Numbered from the stretch's first letter, positions 53,558 through 64,000 are shown. The stretch: 64,000 bases of DNA from Streptomyces sp. PT12 (GCF_003311645.1 NZ_QEST01000014.1:1-64000); one strand, 5' to 3'. The notes: generated by a model from the sequence alone, not told the origin. A program made the numbers and translations.

Positions 53558-55324
53558 GTGGTATCCCAGAACGACGACAGCAACCGCGGCATCCGGCCTG
53601 GTCGAGGTTCAGACGACCCGACCCGGCAGGTTGCCGACCTTGAGCAGGAGATCACCGTCCTGCGCCGCAAGCTGGCCGACTCTCCGCGGCACACTCGGAT
53701 TCTCGAGGAGCGGATTGTCGAGCTCCAGACCAATCTGGCCGGTGTCTCCGCGCAGAACGAGCGCCTGGCGAGCACGCTGCGCGAGGCGCGGGACCAGATC
53801 GTCGCCCTCAAGGAGGAAGTCGACCGGCTCGCCCAGCCGCCCTCCGGGTTCGGTGTGTTCCTGGCCGCGAACGACGACGGCACGGCCGACATCTTCACGG
53901 GCGGCCGCAAGCTGCGGGTCAACGTCAGCCCGAGCATCGACCTCGACGAGTTGAGGCGCGGCCAGGAGGTCATGCTCAACGAGGCGATGAACGTGGTCGC
54001 GGCCATGGAGTTCGAGAGCGCCGGGGACATCGTCACCCTCAAGGAGGTCCTGGAGGACGGCGAACGCGCCCTGGTCGTCGGGCACACCGACGAGGAGCGG
54101 GTGGTCAAGCTCGCGCAGCCGCTGATGGACGCGACCCTGCGCGCGGGCGACGCCCTCCTCCTCGAGCCCCGCTCCGGCTACGTCTACGAGGTCGTGCCCA
54201 AGAGCGAGGTCGAGGAGCTGGTCCTCGAAGAGGTGCCGGACATCGACTACACGCAGATCGGCGGCCTCGGCGGCCAGATCGAGCTGATCCGCGACGCGGT
54301 CGAGCTGCCCTATCTGCACCCCGACCTCTTCCGCGAGCACGAGCTGCGCCCGCCCAAGGGCGTCCTGCTCTACGGCCCGCCCGGCTGCGGCAAGACGCTC
54401 ATCGCCAAGGCCGTCGCCAACTCACTGGCCAAGAAGGTCGCCGAGGTTACGGGACGGCCCGCGGGGAAGAGCTTCTTCCTCAACATCAAGGGCCCCGAGC
54501 TGCTCAACAAGTACGTCGGCGAGACCGAGCGGCACATCCGCCTGGTCTTCCAGCGGGCCCGCGAGAAGGCGAGCGAGGGCGTGCCCGTCATCGTCTTCTT
54601 CGACGAGATGGACTCCCTCTTCCGCACCCGGGGCTCGGGCGTCAGCTCGGACGTGGAGAACACCATCGTTCCGCAGCTGCTCTCCGAGATCGACGGGGTG
54701 GAGGGCCTGGAGAACGTCATCGTGATCGGCGCCTCCAACCGCGAGGACATGATCGACCCGGCGATCCTGCGCCCGGGCCGCCTCGATGTGAAGATCAAGA
54801 TCGAGCGCCCTGACGCCGAGGCCGCCCGTGACATCTTCTCCAAGTACCTCACCTCGAGGCTGCCGTTGCACTCCGACGACCTGTCGGAGCACAACGACAG
54901 CCGTGAGGTCACCGTCCAGAGCATGATCCAGACGGTCGTGGAGCAGATGTACGCCGAGTCCGAGGAGAACCGCTTCCTCGAGGTCACCTACGCCAACGGT
55001 GACAAGGAGGTCCTGTACTTCAAGGACTTCAACTCCGGCGCCATGATCCAGAACATCGTGGACCGGGCGAAGAAGATGGCGATCAAGGACTTCCTCGACC
55101 ACCGCCAGAAGGGCCTGCGCGTCTCCCACCTGCTCTCCGCCTGCGTGGACGAGTTCAAGGAGAACGAGGACCTGCCCAACACCACCAACCCCGACGACTG
55201 GGCCCGCATCTCCGGCAAGAAGGGCGAGCGCATCGTGTTCATCCGCACGCTCGTCACCGGGAAGCAGGGCGGGGACACCGGTCGCTCGATCGACACGGTG
55301 GCGAACACCGGTCAATACCTGTAG
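53558..55324 (+). CDS. arc: Proteasome-associated AAA ATPase ARC/Mpa
   Basis: The 588-residue ring ATPase unfolds pupylated proteins and threads them into the 20S proteasome. It has an N-terminal coiled coil (about 25-80: [20 protein letters not shown]) that binds Pup and tandem OB domains. The AAA domain has [17 protein letters not shown] and arginine-finger region RPGRLDVKI. The C-terminus ends in GQYL, which docks on the proteasome alpha ring. GTG 53558 follows GGAGGAGGTGAGG. It begins the pupylation block. Confidence 0.97.
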   Translation: MVSQNDDSNRGIRPGRGSDDPTRQVADLEQEITVLRRKLADSPRHTRILEERIVELQTNLAGVSAQNERLASTLREARDQIVALKEEVDRLAQPPSGFGVFLAANDDGTADIFTGGRKLRVNVSPSIDLDELRRGQEVMLNEAMNVVAAMEFESAGDIVTLKEVLEDGERALVVGHTDEERVVKLAQPLMDATLRAGDALLLEPRSGYVYEVVPKSEVEELVLEEVPDIDYTQIGGLGGQIELIRDAVELPYLHPDLFREHELRPPKGVLLYGPPGCGKTLIAKAVANSLAKKVAEVTGRPAGKSFFLNIKGPELLNKYVGETERHIRLVFQRAREKASEGVPVIVFFDEMDSLFRTRGSGVSSDVENTIVPQLLSEIDGVEGLENVIVIGASNREDMIDPAILRPGRLDVKIKIERPDAEAARDIFSKYLTSRLPLHSDDLSEHNDSREVTVQSMIQTVVEQMYAESEENRFLEVTYANGDKEVLYFKDFNSGAMIQNIVDRAKKMAIKDFLDHRQKGLRVSHLLSACVDEFKENEDLPNTTNPDDWARISGKKGERIVFIRTLVTGKQGGDTGRSIDTVANTGQYL

Positions 55325-55336
55325 TGCATGACACAT

Positions 55337-55372
55337 CGGCTGCGGGGCACGCGAAGGCGGGCTCCGCAGCCG
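55337..55372 (+). terminator. Hairpin after arc
   Basis: CGGCTGCGG pairs with CCGCAGCCG (9 bp, 18-nt loop), 12 nt after the arc stop, separating arc from dop. Confidence 0.6.
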
Positions 55373-55492
55373 TTCGTTTCCGAAACAGTCCTGAAGGAAA
55401 CCCGCAGTGACCTCCTCACCGCAGCCCGTGTCGCCTAGGCTCGTAGCCAGCGACGGGACGGTGGAGAGCCGCCGCCGGGCAAGGAGGGCCGC

Positions 55493-57004
55493 ATGACTGT
55501 ACGGCGAGTGATGGGCATCGAGACGGAGTACGGCGTTTCCGTTCCCGGACACCCGAACGCCAACGCCATGCTCACCTCCTCCCAGGTCGTGAACGCCTAC
55601 GCCGCGGCCATGCACCGCGCCAGGCGGGCGCGCTGGGACTTCGAGGAGGAGAACCCCCTGCGGGACGCCCGCGGCTTCGACCTCGCGCGGGACAACGCCG
55701 ACGCCAGCCAGCTGACCGACGAGGACATCGGCCTGGCCAACGTCATCCTGACCAACGGCGCCCGCCTCTACGTCGACCACGCCCACCCCGAGTACAGCGC
55801 CCCCGAGACGACCAACCCCATGGACGCGCTCCTGTGGGACAAGGCGGGGGAGCGGATCATGGCCGAGGCCGCCCGCCGGGCCGCCGAGGTGCCGGGTGCC
55901 CAGCCGATCCACCTGTACAAGAACAACACGGACAACAAGGGCGCCTCGTACGGCACCCACGAGAACTACCTGATGAAGCGGGAGACCCCGTTCTCCGACA
56001 TCGTGCGGCACCTCACGCCGTTCTTCGTCTCCCGCCAGGTGGTGTGCGGCGCGGGCCGGGTGGGGGTCGGGCAGGACGGCGGCGAGCACGGCTTCCAGCT
56101 CAGCCAGCGCGCCGACTACTTCGAGGTCGAGGTGGGCCTCGAGACGACGCTCAAGCGGCCCATCATCAACACCAGGGACGAGCCGCACGCGGACGCCGAG
56201 CGGTACCGCCGCCTCCATGTGATCATCGGCGACGCCAACCTCGCCGAGCTGTCCACCTATCTCAAGCTGGGCACCACGGCGCTGGTGCTCTCGATGATCG
56301 AGGACGGCTTCATCGCCGTGGACCTCGCGGTCGACCAGCCGGTGCGTACCCTGCACCGGGTCAGCCACGACCCCTCTCTCAGGGAGCTTGTCACCCTCCG
56401 CAGCGGCCGCACGCTGACCGCGGTCCAGCTTCAGATGGAGTACTACGAGCTGGCCAGCAAGTATGTCGAGGAGCGCTGGGGCTCGGACGCCGACGAGCAG
56501 ACGATCGACGTGCTGACCCGCTGGGAGGAGGTCCTCGGCGCCCTGGAGCGCGACCCGATGAGCCTGGCGGGCCAGCTCGACTGGGTGGCCAAGCGCGAGC
56601 TGATGGAGGGCTACCGGCGCCGTGACGGCGTCGGCTGGGACGCCGCGCGCCTGCACCTGGTGGACCTCCAGTACGCCGACGTGCGCCCCGACAAGGGCCT
56701 GTACAACCGCCTGGTGGCGCGCGGCCGGATGAGCACGCTGCTGTCCGAGGAAGACGTGACGGCGGCCCGCGTCGACCCGCCCCAGGACACCAGGGCATAC
56801 TTCAGGGGCCGCTGCCTCGACCAGTACGCGGACGACGTCGCGGCGGCGTCCTGGGACTCGGTGATCTTCGACCTGCCCGGCCGTGACTCGCTCCAGCGGG
56901 TGCCGACGATGGACCCGCTGCGCGGCACCCGGGAGCATGTCAAGGACCTGCTCGACCGCTGTGAGACGGCCGAGGATCTTGTTCGCGCCCTCTCGGGCGG
57001 CTGA
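55493..57004 (+). CDS. dop: Pup deamidase/depupylase Dop
   Basis: The 503-residue protein is a carboxylate-amine ligase-fold enzyme. It starts [19 protein letters not shown] with the Glu/Tyr ATP-Mg site, includes the Dop-loop region after [16 protein letters not shown], and has [18 protein letters not shown] and [18 protein letters not shown]. It converts the C-terminal Gln of Pup to Glu and removes Pup from substrates. AAGGAGG precedes ATG 55493. It is paralogous to pafA, 4.7 kb downstream. Confidence 0.97.
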   Translation: MTVRRVMGIETEYGVSVPGHPNANAMLTSSQVVNAYAAAMHRARRARWDFEEENPLRDARGFDLARDNADASQLTDEDIGLANVILTNGARLYVDHAHPEYSAPETTNPMDALLWDKAGERIMAEAARRAAEVPGAQPIHLYKNNTDNKGASYGTHENYLMKRETPFSDIVRHLTPFFVSRQVVCGAGRVGVGQDGGEHGFQLSQRADYFEVEVGLETTLKRPIINTRDEPHADAERYRRLHVIIGDANLAELSTYLKLGTTALVLSMIEDGFIAVDLAVDQPVRTLHRVSHDPSLRELVTLRSGRTLTAVQLQMEYYELASKYVEERWGSDADEQTIDVLTRWEEVLGALERDPMSLAGQLDWVAKRELMEGYRRRDGVGWDAARLHLVDLQYADVRPDKGLYNRLVARGRMSTLLSEEDVTAARVDPPQDTRAYFRGRCLDQYADDVAAASWDSVIFDLPGRDSLQRVPTMDPLRGTREHVKDLLDRCETAEDLVRALSGG

Positions 57005-57127
57005 TTCGGCCCGGATCCGGGAATCATGGAGGTGGTTCCCGGACGTTGTAGCAAAGAAGGGCCGATGTCAGCCCCGGCTAGTAGGGTCTGATCTTGATAC
57101 GTCGAGCTGAAGCATGGGGTGAGGGAG

Positions 57128-57346
57128 ATGGCGACCAAGGACACCGGCGGCGGCCAGCAGAGGGCGTCGCGCACCAGCGAAGAGACCGAGGAGCAGACTC
57201 AGGACGCGGAGGTCTCGGAGGACCTCAAGGAGCGCCAGGAGGCTCTGACGGAGGACGTGGACTCCGTCCTGGACGAGATCGACGAGGTCCTGGAGTCCAA
57301 CGCCGAGGATTTCGTGCGGAGTTTCGTGCAGAAGGGCGGCCAGTAG
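57128..57346 (+). CDS. pup: Prokaryotic ubiquitin-like protein Pup
   Basis: The 72-residue, acidic, largely disordered tag starts MATKDTGGGQQRASR and ends FVRSFVQKGGQ. The central helix (LTEDVDSVLDEIDEVLE) binds the ARC coiled coil. The C-terminal residue is Gln, so Dop must deamidate it to Glu before PafA can ligate it to lysines. ATG 57128 matches other streptomycete Pup starts. GTG 57119 in frame is an alternative, because GAGGGAG directly abuts the ATG. Confidence 0.97.
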   Translation: MATKDTGGGQQRASRTSEETEEQTQDAEVSEDLKERQEALTEDVDSVLDEIDEVLESNAEDFVRSFVQKGGQ

Positions 57347-57485
57347 CCCGCCCGCCGGGAAGCGACGCGACCCGGGTGGATCTTCAGCGCATGACGGGTA
57401 GGGTCCGTGGCATACGCTGCCTCCAGCCCCGGCCGCACAGCCGGACCGGGGCGGCGGACCGTTTCTCCTGACTGGAAGGAAACCT

Positions 57486-58331
57486 GTGGCGGCCAACTCC
57501 CACGACCAGGGGCGACTCCCGGCAGCCTTCCTGCGGCCGGGGTCCTCCTCTTTTCTGGACTTCCTCTCCGACTACGCCCCCGAGCGGCTCCCGGGAAGCC
57601 AGGCGCTGCCCCCCGTCGAGGGCGCGGTCGAGGCCGTCCACGGCACCACGATCGTCGCCGCCACCTTCGCCGGCGGCGTGGTGCTCGCCGGTGACCGCAG
57701 GGCCACCATGGGCAACATGATCGCCCAGCGCGACGTCGAGAAGGTCTTCCCGGCCGACGAGTACTCCGCGGTGGGCATCGCGGGCACGGCCGGGCTCGCC
57801 GTCGAGCTGGTGAAGCTGTTCCAGCTGGAGCTCGAGCACTTCGAGAAGGTGGAGGGCCATGTCCTCTCCCTCGAGGGCAAGGCCAACCGGCTGTCCACCA
57901 TGATCCGCGGAAATCTCGGCATGGCCTTGCAGGGCCTGGCCGTGGTGCCGATGTTCGCCGGGTACGACCTGGAGCGCGAGCGCGGCCGGATCTTCTCCTA
58001 CGACGTCACCGGCGGCCGTTCCGAGGAGCTGGGCTTCGCGGCCGTCGGGTCCGGTTCGATCTTCGCCCGGGGCGCGCTGAAGAAGCTGCACCGCGAGGAC
58101 CTGACGGAGCGGCAGACGGCCACGGTCGTGGTGCAGTCGCTCTACGACGCGGCCGACGACGACTCGGCGACGGGCGGTCCCGATCTCGCCCGCCGGATCT
58201 TCCCGATCGTCACGGTGATCACCGAGGATGGGTTCCGCCGGCTCGGCGAGGCGGAGGTATCCGAGATCGCCAGGACGGTCACCGAGGGCCGTCTCTCGCA
58301 GCCGAACGGCCCGCTGGCCCCGGTGCTCTAG
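57486..58331 (+). CDS. prcB: 20S proteasome beta subunit
   Basis: The 281-residue Ntn-hydrolase has a 53-residue propeptide ending VHG and the catalytic Thr54 in [11 protein letters not shown]. Active-site partners include Asp/Arg in GDRRATMGN and the Lys in VEKVFPAD. Autocleavage exposes the Thr. GTG 57486 has GGAAGG upstream. It is followed 59 nt later by prcA; the two subunits form the alpha7-beta7-beta7-alpha7 core. Confidence 0.98.
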   Translation: MAANSHDQGRLPAAFLRPGSSSFLDFLSDYAPERLPGSQALPPVEGAVEAVHGTTIVAATFAGGVVLAGDRRATMGNMIAQRDVEKVFPADEYSAVGIAGTAGLAVELVKLFQLELEHFEKVEGHVLSLEGKANRLSTMIRGNLGMALQGLAVVPMFAGYDLERERGRIFSYDVTGGRSEELGFAAVGSGSIFARGALKKLHREDLTERQTATVVVQSLYDAADDDSATGGPDLARRIFPIVTVITEDGFRRLGEAEVSEIARTVTEGRLSQPNGPLAPVL

Positions 58332-58390
58332 CCGCCATCGCGGCACACCGAAGATTTCCGACGGACAGGACAGGAAGGGACGAGTAGCCG

Positions 58391-59158
58391 GTGTCGACGC
58401 CGTTCTATGTCTCACCCCAGCAGGCCATGGCGGACCGCGCCGAGTATGCCCGGAAGGGCATCGCGCGCGGGCGTAGCCTGGTCGTGTTGCAGTATGCCGA
58501 CGGCATCGTGTTCGTCGCCGAGAACCCCTCGCGGGCGCTGCACAAGGTCAGCGAGATCTACGACCGGATCGCCTTCGCCGCGACCGGGAAGTACAACGAG
58601 TACGAGAGCCTGCGCATCGGCGGCACCCGGTATGCCGACCTGCGCGGCTACACGTACGACCGCGAGGACGTGACGGCCCGCGGGCTGGCGAACCTCTACG
58701 CCCAGACGCTGGGCAACATCTTCTCCAGCGCCGCCGAGAAGCCCTACGAGGTGGAGCTGCTGGTCGCCGAGGTCGGTGAGACCCCGGCCCACGACGAGAT
58801 CTACCGCCTGCCGCACGACGGCTCGATCATCGACGAGCACGGCTCGGTCGCCGTCGGCGGGAACTCCGACCAGATCGGCAGCTATCTCGACCAGCGCCAC
58901 CGCGACGACCTCAGCCTGGGCGAGGCGCTGCGGCTTGCCGTCGAGTCGCTCACGCGCGACAGCAACGGCGGGGAGCGGGAGTTGACCGCCGATCAGCTCG
59001 AAGTCGCGGTCCTCGACCGGAACCGCGCGCAGCAGCGGAAGTTCAAGCGGGTGTCGGGACCCCAGCTGGCCAGGCTGCTCGACGAGGGCCAGACCACCCC
59101 GGCCGCCGAGGAGTCGCCCGACAGCGCCCCCGAGGACGGCGACGACGACGGGAAGTGA
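58391..59158 (+). CDS. prcA: 20S proteasome alpha subunit
   Basis: The 255-residue non-catalytic ring subunit has the N-terminal gate segment [37 protein letters not shown], and an acidic disordered tail ([17 protein letters not shown]). It closes the proteasome antechamber and receives the ARC C-termini. The start is GTG 58391. Confidence 0.97.
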   Translation: MSTPFYVSPQQAMADRAEYARKGIARGRSLVVLQYADGIVFVAENPSRALHKVSEIYDRIAFAATGKYNEYESLRIGGTRYADLRGYTYDREDVTARGLANLYAQTLGNIFSSAAEKPYEVELLVAEVGETPAHDEIYRLPHDGSIIDEHGSVAVGGNSDQIGSYLDQRHRDDLSLGEALRLAVESLTRDSNGGERELTADQLEVAVLDRNRAQQRKFKRVSGPQLARLLDEGQTTPAAEESPDSAPEDGDDDGK

Positions 59159-59188
59159 CCGCGGGGGATCCCGCCCGTGACCCCCCTG

Positions 59189-59218
59189 ACGCCCCGGTGC
59201 CCTACGGCGCCGGGGCGT
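59189..59218. terminator. Bidirectional terminator between prcA and LacI-type gene
   Basis: The 13-bp stem with one G-U pair (ACGCCCCGGTGCC with GGCGCCGGGGCGT) has a CTAC loop. It sits between convergent genes and overlaps the LacI-type stop codon. Confidence 0.8.
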
Positions 59219-60272
59219 TCGTCCGTCCTGGGGCAGGCGGGGCCGGTGGCGGCGGCGCGGTCGAGCCGCGCGGGGTCAGCGTGACGGGCAGTACGGTCGT
59301 TCCGCCGCGCTCGCCCGCGAGGGCCGCGAGCAAGGCCCGCATCCCCGCCGCCCCCAGCTCATCGGCGGGCAGGGAGACGGTGGTCAGCTCGGGCTCAACG
59401 GCGGTGGCCACGGCCAGGTCGTCGAAGCCCGTGACCGAAAGATCGTCGGGGATCCGGATGCCGAGGCGCCTGGCGGCCTTGCAGGCGCCCGCGGCCTGGA
59501 GGTCGTCGTCGCACACGAGCGCGGTGGGCCGGTGCGCGACGGCGAGGGCGCGCTCGGCGGCGACGAGGCCGCCCGTGACGTCGATGGGGGCGCGTTCCGT
59601 GGTGACCAGGCGCGCCCCTGGCACCGCGGCCAGCTCGTCGGCCAGCACCCGGGCCCTGACGCCGAATGTCCAGGACGGCACGTCGGCCGCGACATGGGCG
59701 AAACGCCGGTGGCCCAGGTCGAGCAGGTGCCGGACGACCAGCCGCATGCCGGTGGCGATGTCGGGGTTGACCGTGGCGGCGGCGCCGTCGCCCGGCTCGC
59801 TGTCCAGCATCACCAGCGGCATGCCGTCCCCGCTGAGCGCGGCCAGCGCGTCGGCGGCCATCGAGGACGCGAGCACCCCGTCGAGGGTCGCGCCGGCCGA
59901 GGCGAACGGGTCGGCGGCCCGGCCGATGCCGGTGGGCGGGGAGTAGAGCACCACCCCGACGTCGTGCTCGGCGGCGACCCTGACGGCGCCCGCGTGCATG
60001 CGGGCGAAGAACTCGTTGGTCAGCGCGGGCACCACCACGAGCGCCGTGCGGCTGCGGCCGAGCCTGAGGGTCCTGGCGGCGAGGTTCGGCCGGTACCCCA
60101 GCTCGCGGGCGGCCTCGCGCACCGCCGCGGCGCGGGCGGGCGAGACCCGGCCGCGCCACCGCTCGCGCAGCACGAGCGAGACGGTCGCCTGGGACACCCC
60201 GGCGCGCCGGGCGACGTCCCGGCTCGTCGGCCTCGTCGGCCTCGTCGGCTTCGACGGCATCGCGTTGCTCAT
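59202..60272 (-). CDS. LacI-family transcriptional regulator
   Basis: The 356-residue protein has an N-terminal LacI helix-turn-helix (SRDVARRAGVSQATVSLVLR), a hinge helix (NLAARTLRLGRS) and a periplasmic-binding-like effector domain (TGFDDLAVATAVEPELTTVS). ATG 60272 has AGGAG 8 nt upstream. It is divergent from an MFS gene, and two TACGTA cores lie between them. The most likely target is that transporter; the ligand is probably a small sugar or similar compound. Confidence 0.92.
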   Translation of the reverse strand: MSNAMPSKPTRPTRPTSRDVARRAGVSQATVSLVLRERWRGRVSPARAAAVREAARELGYRPNLAARTLRLGRSRTALVVVPALTNEFFARMHAGAVRVAAEHDVGVVLYSPPTGIGRAADPFASAGATLDGVLASSMAADALAALSGDGMPLVMLDSEPGDGAAATVNPDIATGMRLVVRHLLDLGHRRFAHVAADVPSWTFGVRARVLADELAAVPGARLVTTERAPIDVTGGLVAAERALAVAHRPTALVCDDDLQAAGACKAARRLGIRIPDDLSVTGFDDLAVATAVEPELTTVSLPADELGAAGMRALLAALAGERGGTTVLPVTLTPRGSTAPPPPAPPAPGRTNAPAP

Positions 60273-60334
60273 GGCCGGCTCCTGTCGTCCTTGGCCCCCT
60301 CCGACCCCCCGCGATCTCCCGGAGCGTGCCCATC

Positions 60335-60365
60335 GTACGTACAATCAGCAGGCGTTATACGTAAA
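60335..60365. promoter_or_regulatory. Putative LacI-type operator pair in the divergent region
   Basis: GTACGTAC (60335-60342) and TTATACGTAA (60355-60364) share TACGTA cores 22 bp apart, an AT-rich spot in very GC-rich DNA, directly between divergent regulator and transporter genes. TATACG can act as the plus-strand -10. Confidence 0.5.
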
Positions 60366-60386
60366 ACTTCTCTGAGGGGCGGGCCC

Positions 60387-61649
60387 ATGGCCACGGGCTA
60401 TCTGGAGCTGCTGCGGTCACGGCACGTGCTGCGGCTGCTCACCGGCACCCTGGTCGGGCGGCTGCCGCACGGCACGGCGGCGCTGGCCATCGTGCTGTTC
60501 GCCCGGGCCGAGGGCGGCGGGTACACGCTGGTCGGCGCGCTGTCGGGCCTGCACGGCCTGGCCACCGCGATCGGGCAGCCGCTGCTCGGGCGGCTCGTCG
60601 ACCTCTACGGGCAGCCCCGCGTGATGGTGCCAGCCGCGCTGGTCTCGGCCGCCTCCATGGGCCTGCTCGCCGCCGTCGGGATCGAGCCGCTTCCGCTGGC
60701 CTGCGCGGCGATCCTGATGGCCGGGCTGACCACCCCGCCGCTCGAGGGCGGCCTTCGGGCGCTGTGGTCGAGCGTGCTCGGCGACCCCGAGCGCGTGCAC
60801 CGCGCCTACGCGCTGGACGCGGTCGCCCAGGAGCTGATATTCGCCGGGGGACCGCTCGCGGTGATGCTGCTCGTCGCCACGTGGTCCGAGGCCGCGGCCC
60901 TGCTGGTGATCAACGCCGTCGGCGTGCTGGGGGCGTTGTCCGTGCTGCTCTCCGGGCCGTCGAGGCGGTGGCGGGGGGCGCCGCGGGAGGCGCACTGGCT
61001 CGGCGCGCTGCGCTCGCGCGGGCTGCTGGCGCTCCTCGGCTGCTTCTTCTTCGTCGGGGGCGCCCTCGGCGCCATCTCCGTGGCCGCCGTGGCGTACGCG
61101 GACGCGAGGGGCGACGAGCTGGTGGCCACCTATCTGCTCTCCGCGCTCGGCGGCGGCGCCCTGGCGGGCGGGCTCTGCTACGGGGCGAGGCACTGGCCGG
61201 GCGGACCCGAGCGGAGGCTCGCGCTGCTGGTCACCGCGCTCGCCGTCGGCTATCTGCCGCTTGCCCTCGTACCCGCATCCGTGCCGGTGATGACGCTGCT
61301 CCTCGGGGTCGCGGGGATCTTTCTCGCGCCCGCGCTGGCCTGCGCTTTCGTGGTCATCGACCGGCACGCGCCGGCCGGGACCGTGACCGAGGCGTTCTCC
61401 TGGATGGTGACCACGTTCGGCGTCGGCGCCGCGCTCGGCACCGCCGTGGTCGGGCCCGCCATCGAGTGGGGCGAGGACGCGGCGGGGTTCGCCGTGGCGG
61501 GCGGCTCGGGCCTCCTCGCGGTCGCCGTGCTGGCCGCGACGCGGCGTGTTCTCGCAGCTCCCGGGGGTGTCCCCGGGCCCGCCGCCGGATCGCAAAATGA
61601 TCGAAACGCCGCACTCGAACCCGGTTTCAGAAGCGGGCATCGGGCGTAA
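60387..61649 (+). CDS. MFS transporter
   Basis: The 420-residue protein has 12 predicted membrane helices in two halves. The N-terminal half has GRLPHGTAALAIVLFARAEG and GQPLLGRLVDLYGQPRVM (motif A-like). The C-terminal half has LVTALAVGYLPLALVPASV. GAGGGG precedes ATG 60387. It resembles SetA-like or uncharacterised exporters; the substrate is unknown. It ends 9 nt before pafA, so pafA may be transcribed partly from this gene's promoter. Confidence 0.92.
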   Translation: MATGYLELLRSRHVLRLLTGTLVGRLPHGTAALAIVLFARAEGGGYTLVGALSGLHGLATAIGQPLLGRLVDLYGQPRVMVPAALVSAASMGLLAAVGIEPLPLACAAILMAGLTTPPLEGGLRALWSSVLGDPERVHRAYALDAVAQELIFAGGPLAVMLLVATWSEAAALLVINAVGVLGALSVLLSGPSRRWRGAPREAHWLGALRSRGLLALLGCFFFVGGALGAISVAAVAYADARGDELVATYLLSALGGGALAGGLCYGARHWPGGPERRLALLVTALAVGYLPLALVPASVPVMTLLLGVAGIFLAPALACAFVVIDRHAPAGTVTEAFSWMVTTFGVGAALGTAVVGPAIEWGEDAAGFAVAGGSGLLAVAVLAATRRVLAAPGGVPGPAAGSQNDRNAALEPGFRSGHRA

Positions 61650-61658
61650 TGTTCACTC

Positions 61659-63020
61659 ATGGACCGCCGAATCTTCGGGCTGGAGAATGAGTACGGCGTC
61701 ACTTGCACGTTCCGTGGCCAGCGCAGGCTGTCTCCGGACGAAGTGGCCCGTTACCTCTTCCGCCGAGTCGTGTCATGGGGCCGGAGCAGCAATGTGTTCC
61801 TGCGCAACGGCGCCCGGTTGTATCTGGATGTCGGTTCGCACCCCGAATACGCCACCCCCGAGTGCGACAACGTCACCGAGCTCATCACCCACGACAAGGC
61901 CGGCGAGCGCGTTCTCGAAGGGCTTCTCGTCGACGCGGAGCGGCGCCTGCACGAAGAGGGGATCGCCGGCGACGTCTACCTGTTCAAGAACAACACCGAC
62001 TCCGCTGGCAATTCGTACGGCTGCCACGAGAACTATCTGGTGGCCCGACACGGGGAGTTCTCGCGGCTCGCGGACGTGCTGATCCCGTTCCTCGTCACCC
62101 GGCAGGTGATCTGCGGCGCGGGCAAGGTGCTCCAGACGCCGCGCGGCGCGGTCTTCTGCGTCAGCCAGCGCGCCGAGCACATCTGGGAGGGGGTCAGCTC
62201 GGCCACGACCCGCTCCCGGCCCATCATCAACACCAGGGACGAGCCGCACGCGGACGCCGAGCGGTACCGCAGGCTCCATGTGATCGTCGGCGACTCGAAC
62301 ATGTCGGAGACGACGATGCTGCTCAAGGTCGGGGCCACCGACCTGGTGCTGCGGATGATCGAGGCGGGCACCGTGATGCGCGACCTCACCCTGGAGAACC
62401 CGATCCGGGCCATCCGCGAGGTGAGCCACGACATCACGGGCCAGCGCAAGGTGCGGCTGGCCACGGGGCGCGAGGCGTCGGCGCTCGAGATCCAGCAGGA
62501 GTACTTCGAGAAGGCCCTGGACTTCTGCGAGCGGCGCGGCATGCGCACCGGGGTGACCGAGCAGGTCCTCGAGCTGTGGGGCCGCGCCCTCGAGTCCATC
62601 AGGGCGCAGGAGCTCGACAAGATCAACACCGAGATCGACTGGGTGATGAAGTACCAGCTGATCGAGCGGTACCGGGCCAAGCACAACCTCACGATGTCGC
62701 ACCCGCGGGTCGCGCAGATAGACCTCGCGTACCACGACATCCATCGCCGCCGCGGGCTCTACTACCTGCTGGAGCGCAAGGGCCAGGCGCAGCGCATCTG
62801 CAACGACCTGAAGATCTTCCAGGGCAAGTCGGTCCCCCCGCAGACCACCAGGGCACGGCTGCGCGGCGACTTCATCCGCCGCGCCCAGGAGCAGCGGCGC
62901 GACTTCACCGTGGACTGGGTTCATCTGAAGCTGAACGACCAGGCGCAGCGGACCGTGCTGTGCAAGGACCCGTTCCGTTCGGTGGACGAGCGGGTCGAGA
63001 AGCTGATCGCGGGGATGTGA
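61659..63020 (+). CDS. pafA: Pup ligase PafA
   Basis: The 453-residue protein is a carboxylate-amine ligase-fold enzyme that attaches Pup-Glu to substrate lysines using ATP. It starts [20 protein letters not shown] with the Mg-binding Glu and shows the catalytic Asp in [32 protein letters not shown] and [18 protein letters not shown]. Compared with Dop it lacks the Dop-loop insertion. It completes the pupylation set (arc, dop, pup, prcB, prcA, pafA). Confidence 0.97.
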   Translation: MDRRIFGLENEYGVTCTFRGQRRLSPDEVARYLFRRVVSWGRSSNVFLRNGARLYLDVGSHPEYATPECDNVTELITHDKAGERVLEGLLVDAERRLHEEGIAGDVYLFKNNTDSAGNSYGCHENYLVARHGEFSRLADVLIPFLVTRQVICGAGKVLQTPRGAVFCVSQRAEHIWEGVSSATTRSRPIINTRDEPHADAERYRRLHVIVGDSNMSETTMLLKVGATDLVLRMIEAGTVMRDLTLENPIRAIREVSHDITGQRKVRLATGREASALEIQQEYFEKALDFCERRGMRTGVTEQVLELWGRALESIRAQELDKINTEIDWVMKYQLIERYRAKHNLTMSHPRVAQIDLAYHDIHRRRGLYYLLERKGQAQRICNDLKIFQGKSVPPQTTRARLRGDFIRRAQEQRRDFTVDWVHLKLNDQAQRTVLCKDPFRSVDERVEKLIAGM

Positions 63021-63124
63021 CCGGCGTCCGGCGGCGCGCCCGCCGGCGTCGCGCGCGAAGGCCGTAGGGTGGGGCGGGACCAGTGGGGTCCCGCCCCCGC
63101 CCTCGTCTATCCCGAGTTGGACTC

Positions 63125-64000
63125 ATGATCCCGATCGAACGAGCGCGCCGCCTCGTGGTGGTGCTTGCCGTACCCGCCCTGCTGCTGACCGCCGCCTGCG
63201 GCTCCGACGACGGCGGGTCGGAGTCCTCCGATCCGGAAGGGCCGGTGGCCACCGTCACGGGGGAGGCTGGCGAGCCGCCGGAGATCACGCTCGAGGACGG
63301 GGCCCAGGCGGGCTCCGAGTCCGTCGTGGAGGTGCTTTCGGAGGGGGACGGCGACGAGGTCCAGGACGGGGACTTCCTTCGGGTGGATGTCGTCGGCAGG
63401 GTCCTCGAGGCCGACATGGAGCTGCTCAACACCTGGAACGGCAACCCCCAGGCGCCCGAGGACGCCCCCAGGACCCAGTTCGTGGTCCAGGTGGGCGCCG
63501 CCGCGTCGATGCCCGAGGCCGCGACGACGCCCCTGGTGGGTACGAAGGTCGGCAGCCGGGTCCAGGTCGAGGGTCCGGTCTCGGACATGCTCGGCCCCGG
63601 CGCGGCGCAGGCGGGGATCGAGGAGGACGACGGGGTCGTCTGGGTCTTCGACATCGCGGCCGCGTCCGACGTCGACCCGGCCGCGCACGCCGAGGGCGAC
63701 CAGGCGGCGGTCGATGAGGGCCTGCCCGAGGTGGAGGTCGGCGACGCGGGCCCCACGATCACCGTTCCCGAGGGCGAGGACCCGCCGTCGGAGCTGCGGC
63801 AGCAGACCCTCATCGAGGGTGAGGGGCCCGTGGTCGAGGCCGGGGACGGGCTGATCGCCCACTACACCGGCGTGCTGTGGGACGGCGGGGAGCAGTTCGA
63901 CTCGTCGTGGGAGCGTGAGATGCCCTCGGGCTTCCAGATCGGCACGGGCTCGGTCGTCCCTGGCTGGGACGAGGGGCTGGTCGGCAAGAAGGTGGGCGAC
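63125..64000 (+). CDS. FKBP-type peptidyl-prolyl isomerase lipoprotein, cut by window end
   Basis: The frame runs off the window after 292 codons. It has a lipoprotein signal (VVVLAVPALLLTAACGSDD, lipobox LTAAC), an acidic linker and two FKBP-like regions. The first (about 75-180) is degenerate. The second starts YTGVLWDGGEQFDSSWERE and continues GSVVPGWDEGLVGKKVGD, the classical FKBP core. It should catalyse proline isomerisation on exported proteins at the membrane. From memory it corresponds to SCO1639, which follows pafA in S. coelicolor. ATG 63125 gives a complete signal; the ribosome site is weak. Confidence 0.92.
   Translation, partial: MIPIERARRLVVVLAVPALLLTAACGSDDGGSESSDPEGPVATVTGEAGEPPEITLEDGAQAGSESVVEVLSEGDGDEVQDGDFLRVDVVGRVLEADMELLNTWNGNPQAPEDAPRTQFVVQVGAAASMPEAATTPLVGTKVGSRVQVEGPVSDMLGPGAAQAGIEEDDGVVWVFDIAAASDVDPAAHAEGDQAAVDEGLPEVEVGDAGPTITVPEGEDPPSELRQQTLIEGEGPVVEAGDGLIAHYTGVLWDGGEQFDSSWEREMPSGFQIGTGSVVPGWDEGLVGKKVGD

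Overview
The window looks like chromosomal DNA from Streptomyces or a very close relative. GC is very high and third codon positions are strongly GC-biased. The gene set includes chaplins, mycothiol synthesis (mshC), a Pup-proteasome system, an F420-dependent oxidoreductase and LAxTG-type wall-sorting signals. From memory, the right-hand part follows the order of the S. coelicolor SCO1676 to SCO1639 region, so it reads as conserved core chromosome. The part left of about 26.85 kb is accessory: a polyketide cluster edge, a transport locus, and several broken genes next to a tRNA-Leu gene.

1-15.2 kb is the 3' edge of a modular type I polyketide cluster. It holds a partial PKS ending DH-ER-KR-ACP, a small SnoaL/ketosteroid-isomerase-like protein, a second PKS (KS-AT-KR-ACP followed by a terminal KS and a decayed AT, with no ACP or TE), a type II thioesterase, a TetR repressor and a DHA2-type exporter. 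The cluster stops against a truncated FhuF-like gene.

15.7-23.3 kb is a minus-strand operon led by a cobalamin riboswitch. It encodes a membrane-anchored extracellular protein, ECF transporter T, fused A-A' and S components, a wall-anchored alpha/alpha-toroid protein and a secreted DUF4430 protein. The last two correspond to the two halves of animal intrinsic factor/transcobalamin. The locus reads as a corrinoid capture and import system, and it may supply the B12-dependent MetH encoded at 42-45.7 kb. This is the most interesting locus in the window.

23.3-26.9 kb is decayed: a tsaD fragment, sodF with a Nur-type nickel operator, a frameshifted MATE transporter and a frameshifted FhuF-like gene that abuts tRNA-Leu(GAG).

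27-46.5 kb is core. It contains an M20 peptidase, the chaplins chpH and chpC, a degenerate RecD-like protein, an aldo/keto reductase, an F420-type oxidoreductase behind a palindromic operator, the phosphatase-DUF3090-SCO1664-mshC run, a PAC2 protein, glpK with its IclR regulator (glpF and glpD absent), metH and a HAD hydrolase. 46.5-53.3 kb holds a peptide-binding lipoprotein, an orphan response regulator, a RecB-like nuclease, a site-2 protease, TrmI and a ferredoxin. 53.5-64 kb is the pupylation/proteasome block (arc, dop, pup, prcB, prcA, then LacI and MFS genes, pafA), ending in an FKBP lipoprotein cut by the window edge.
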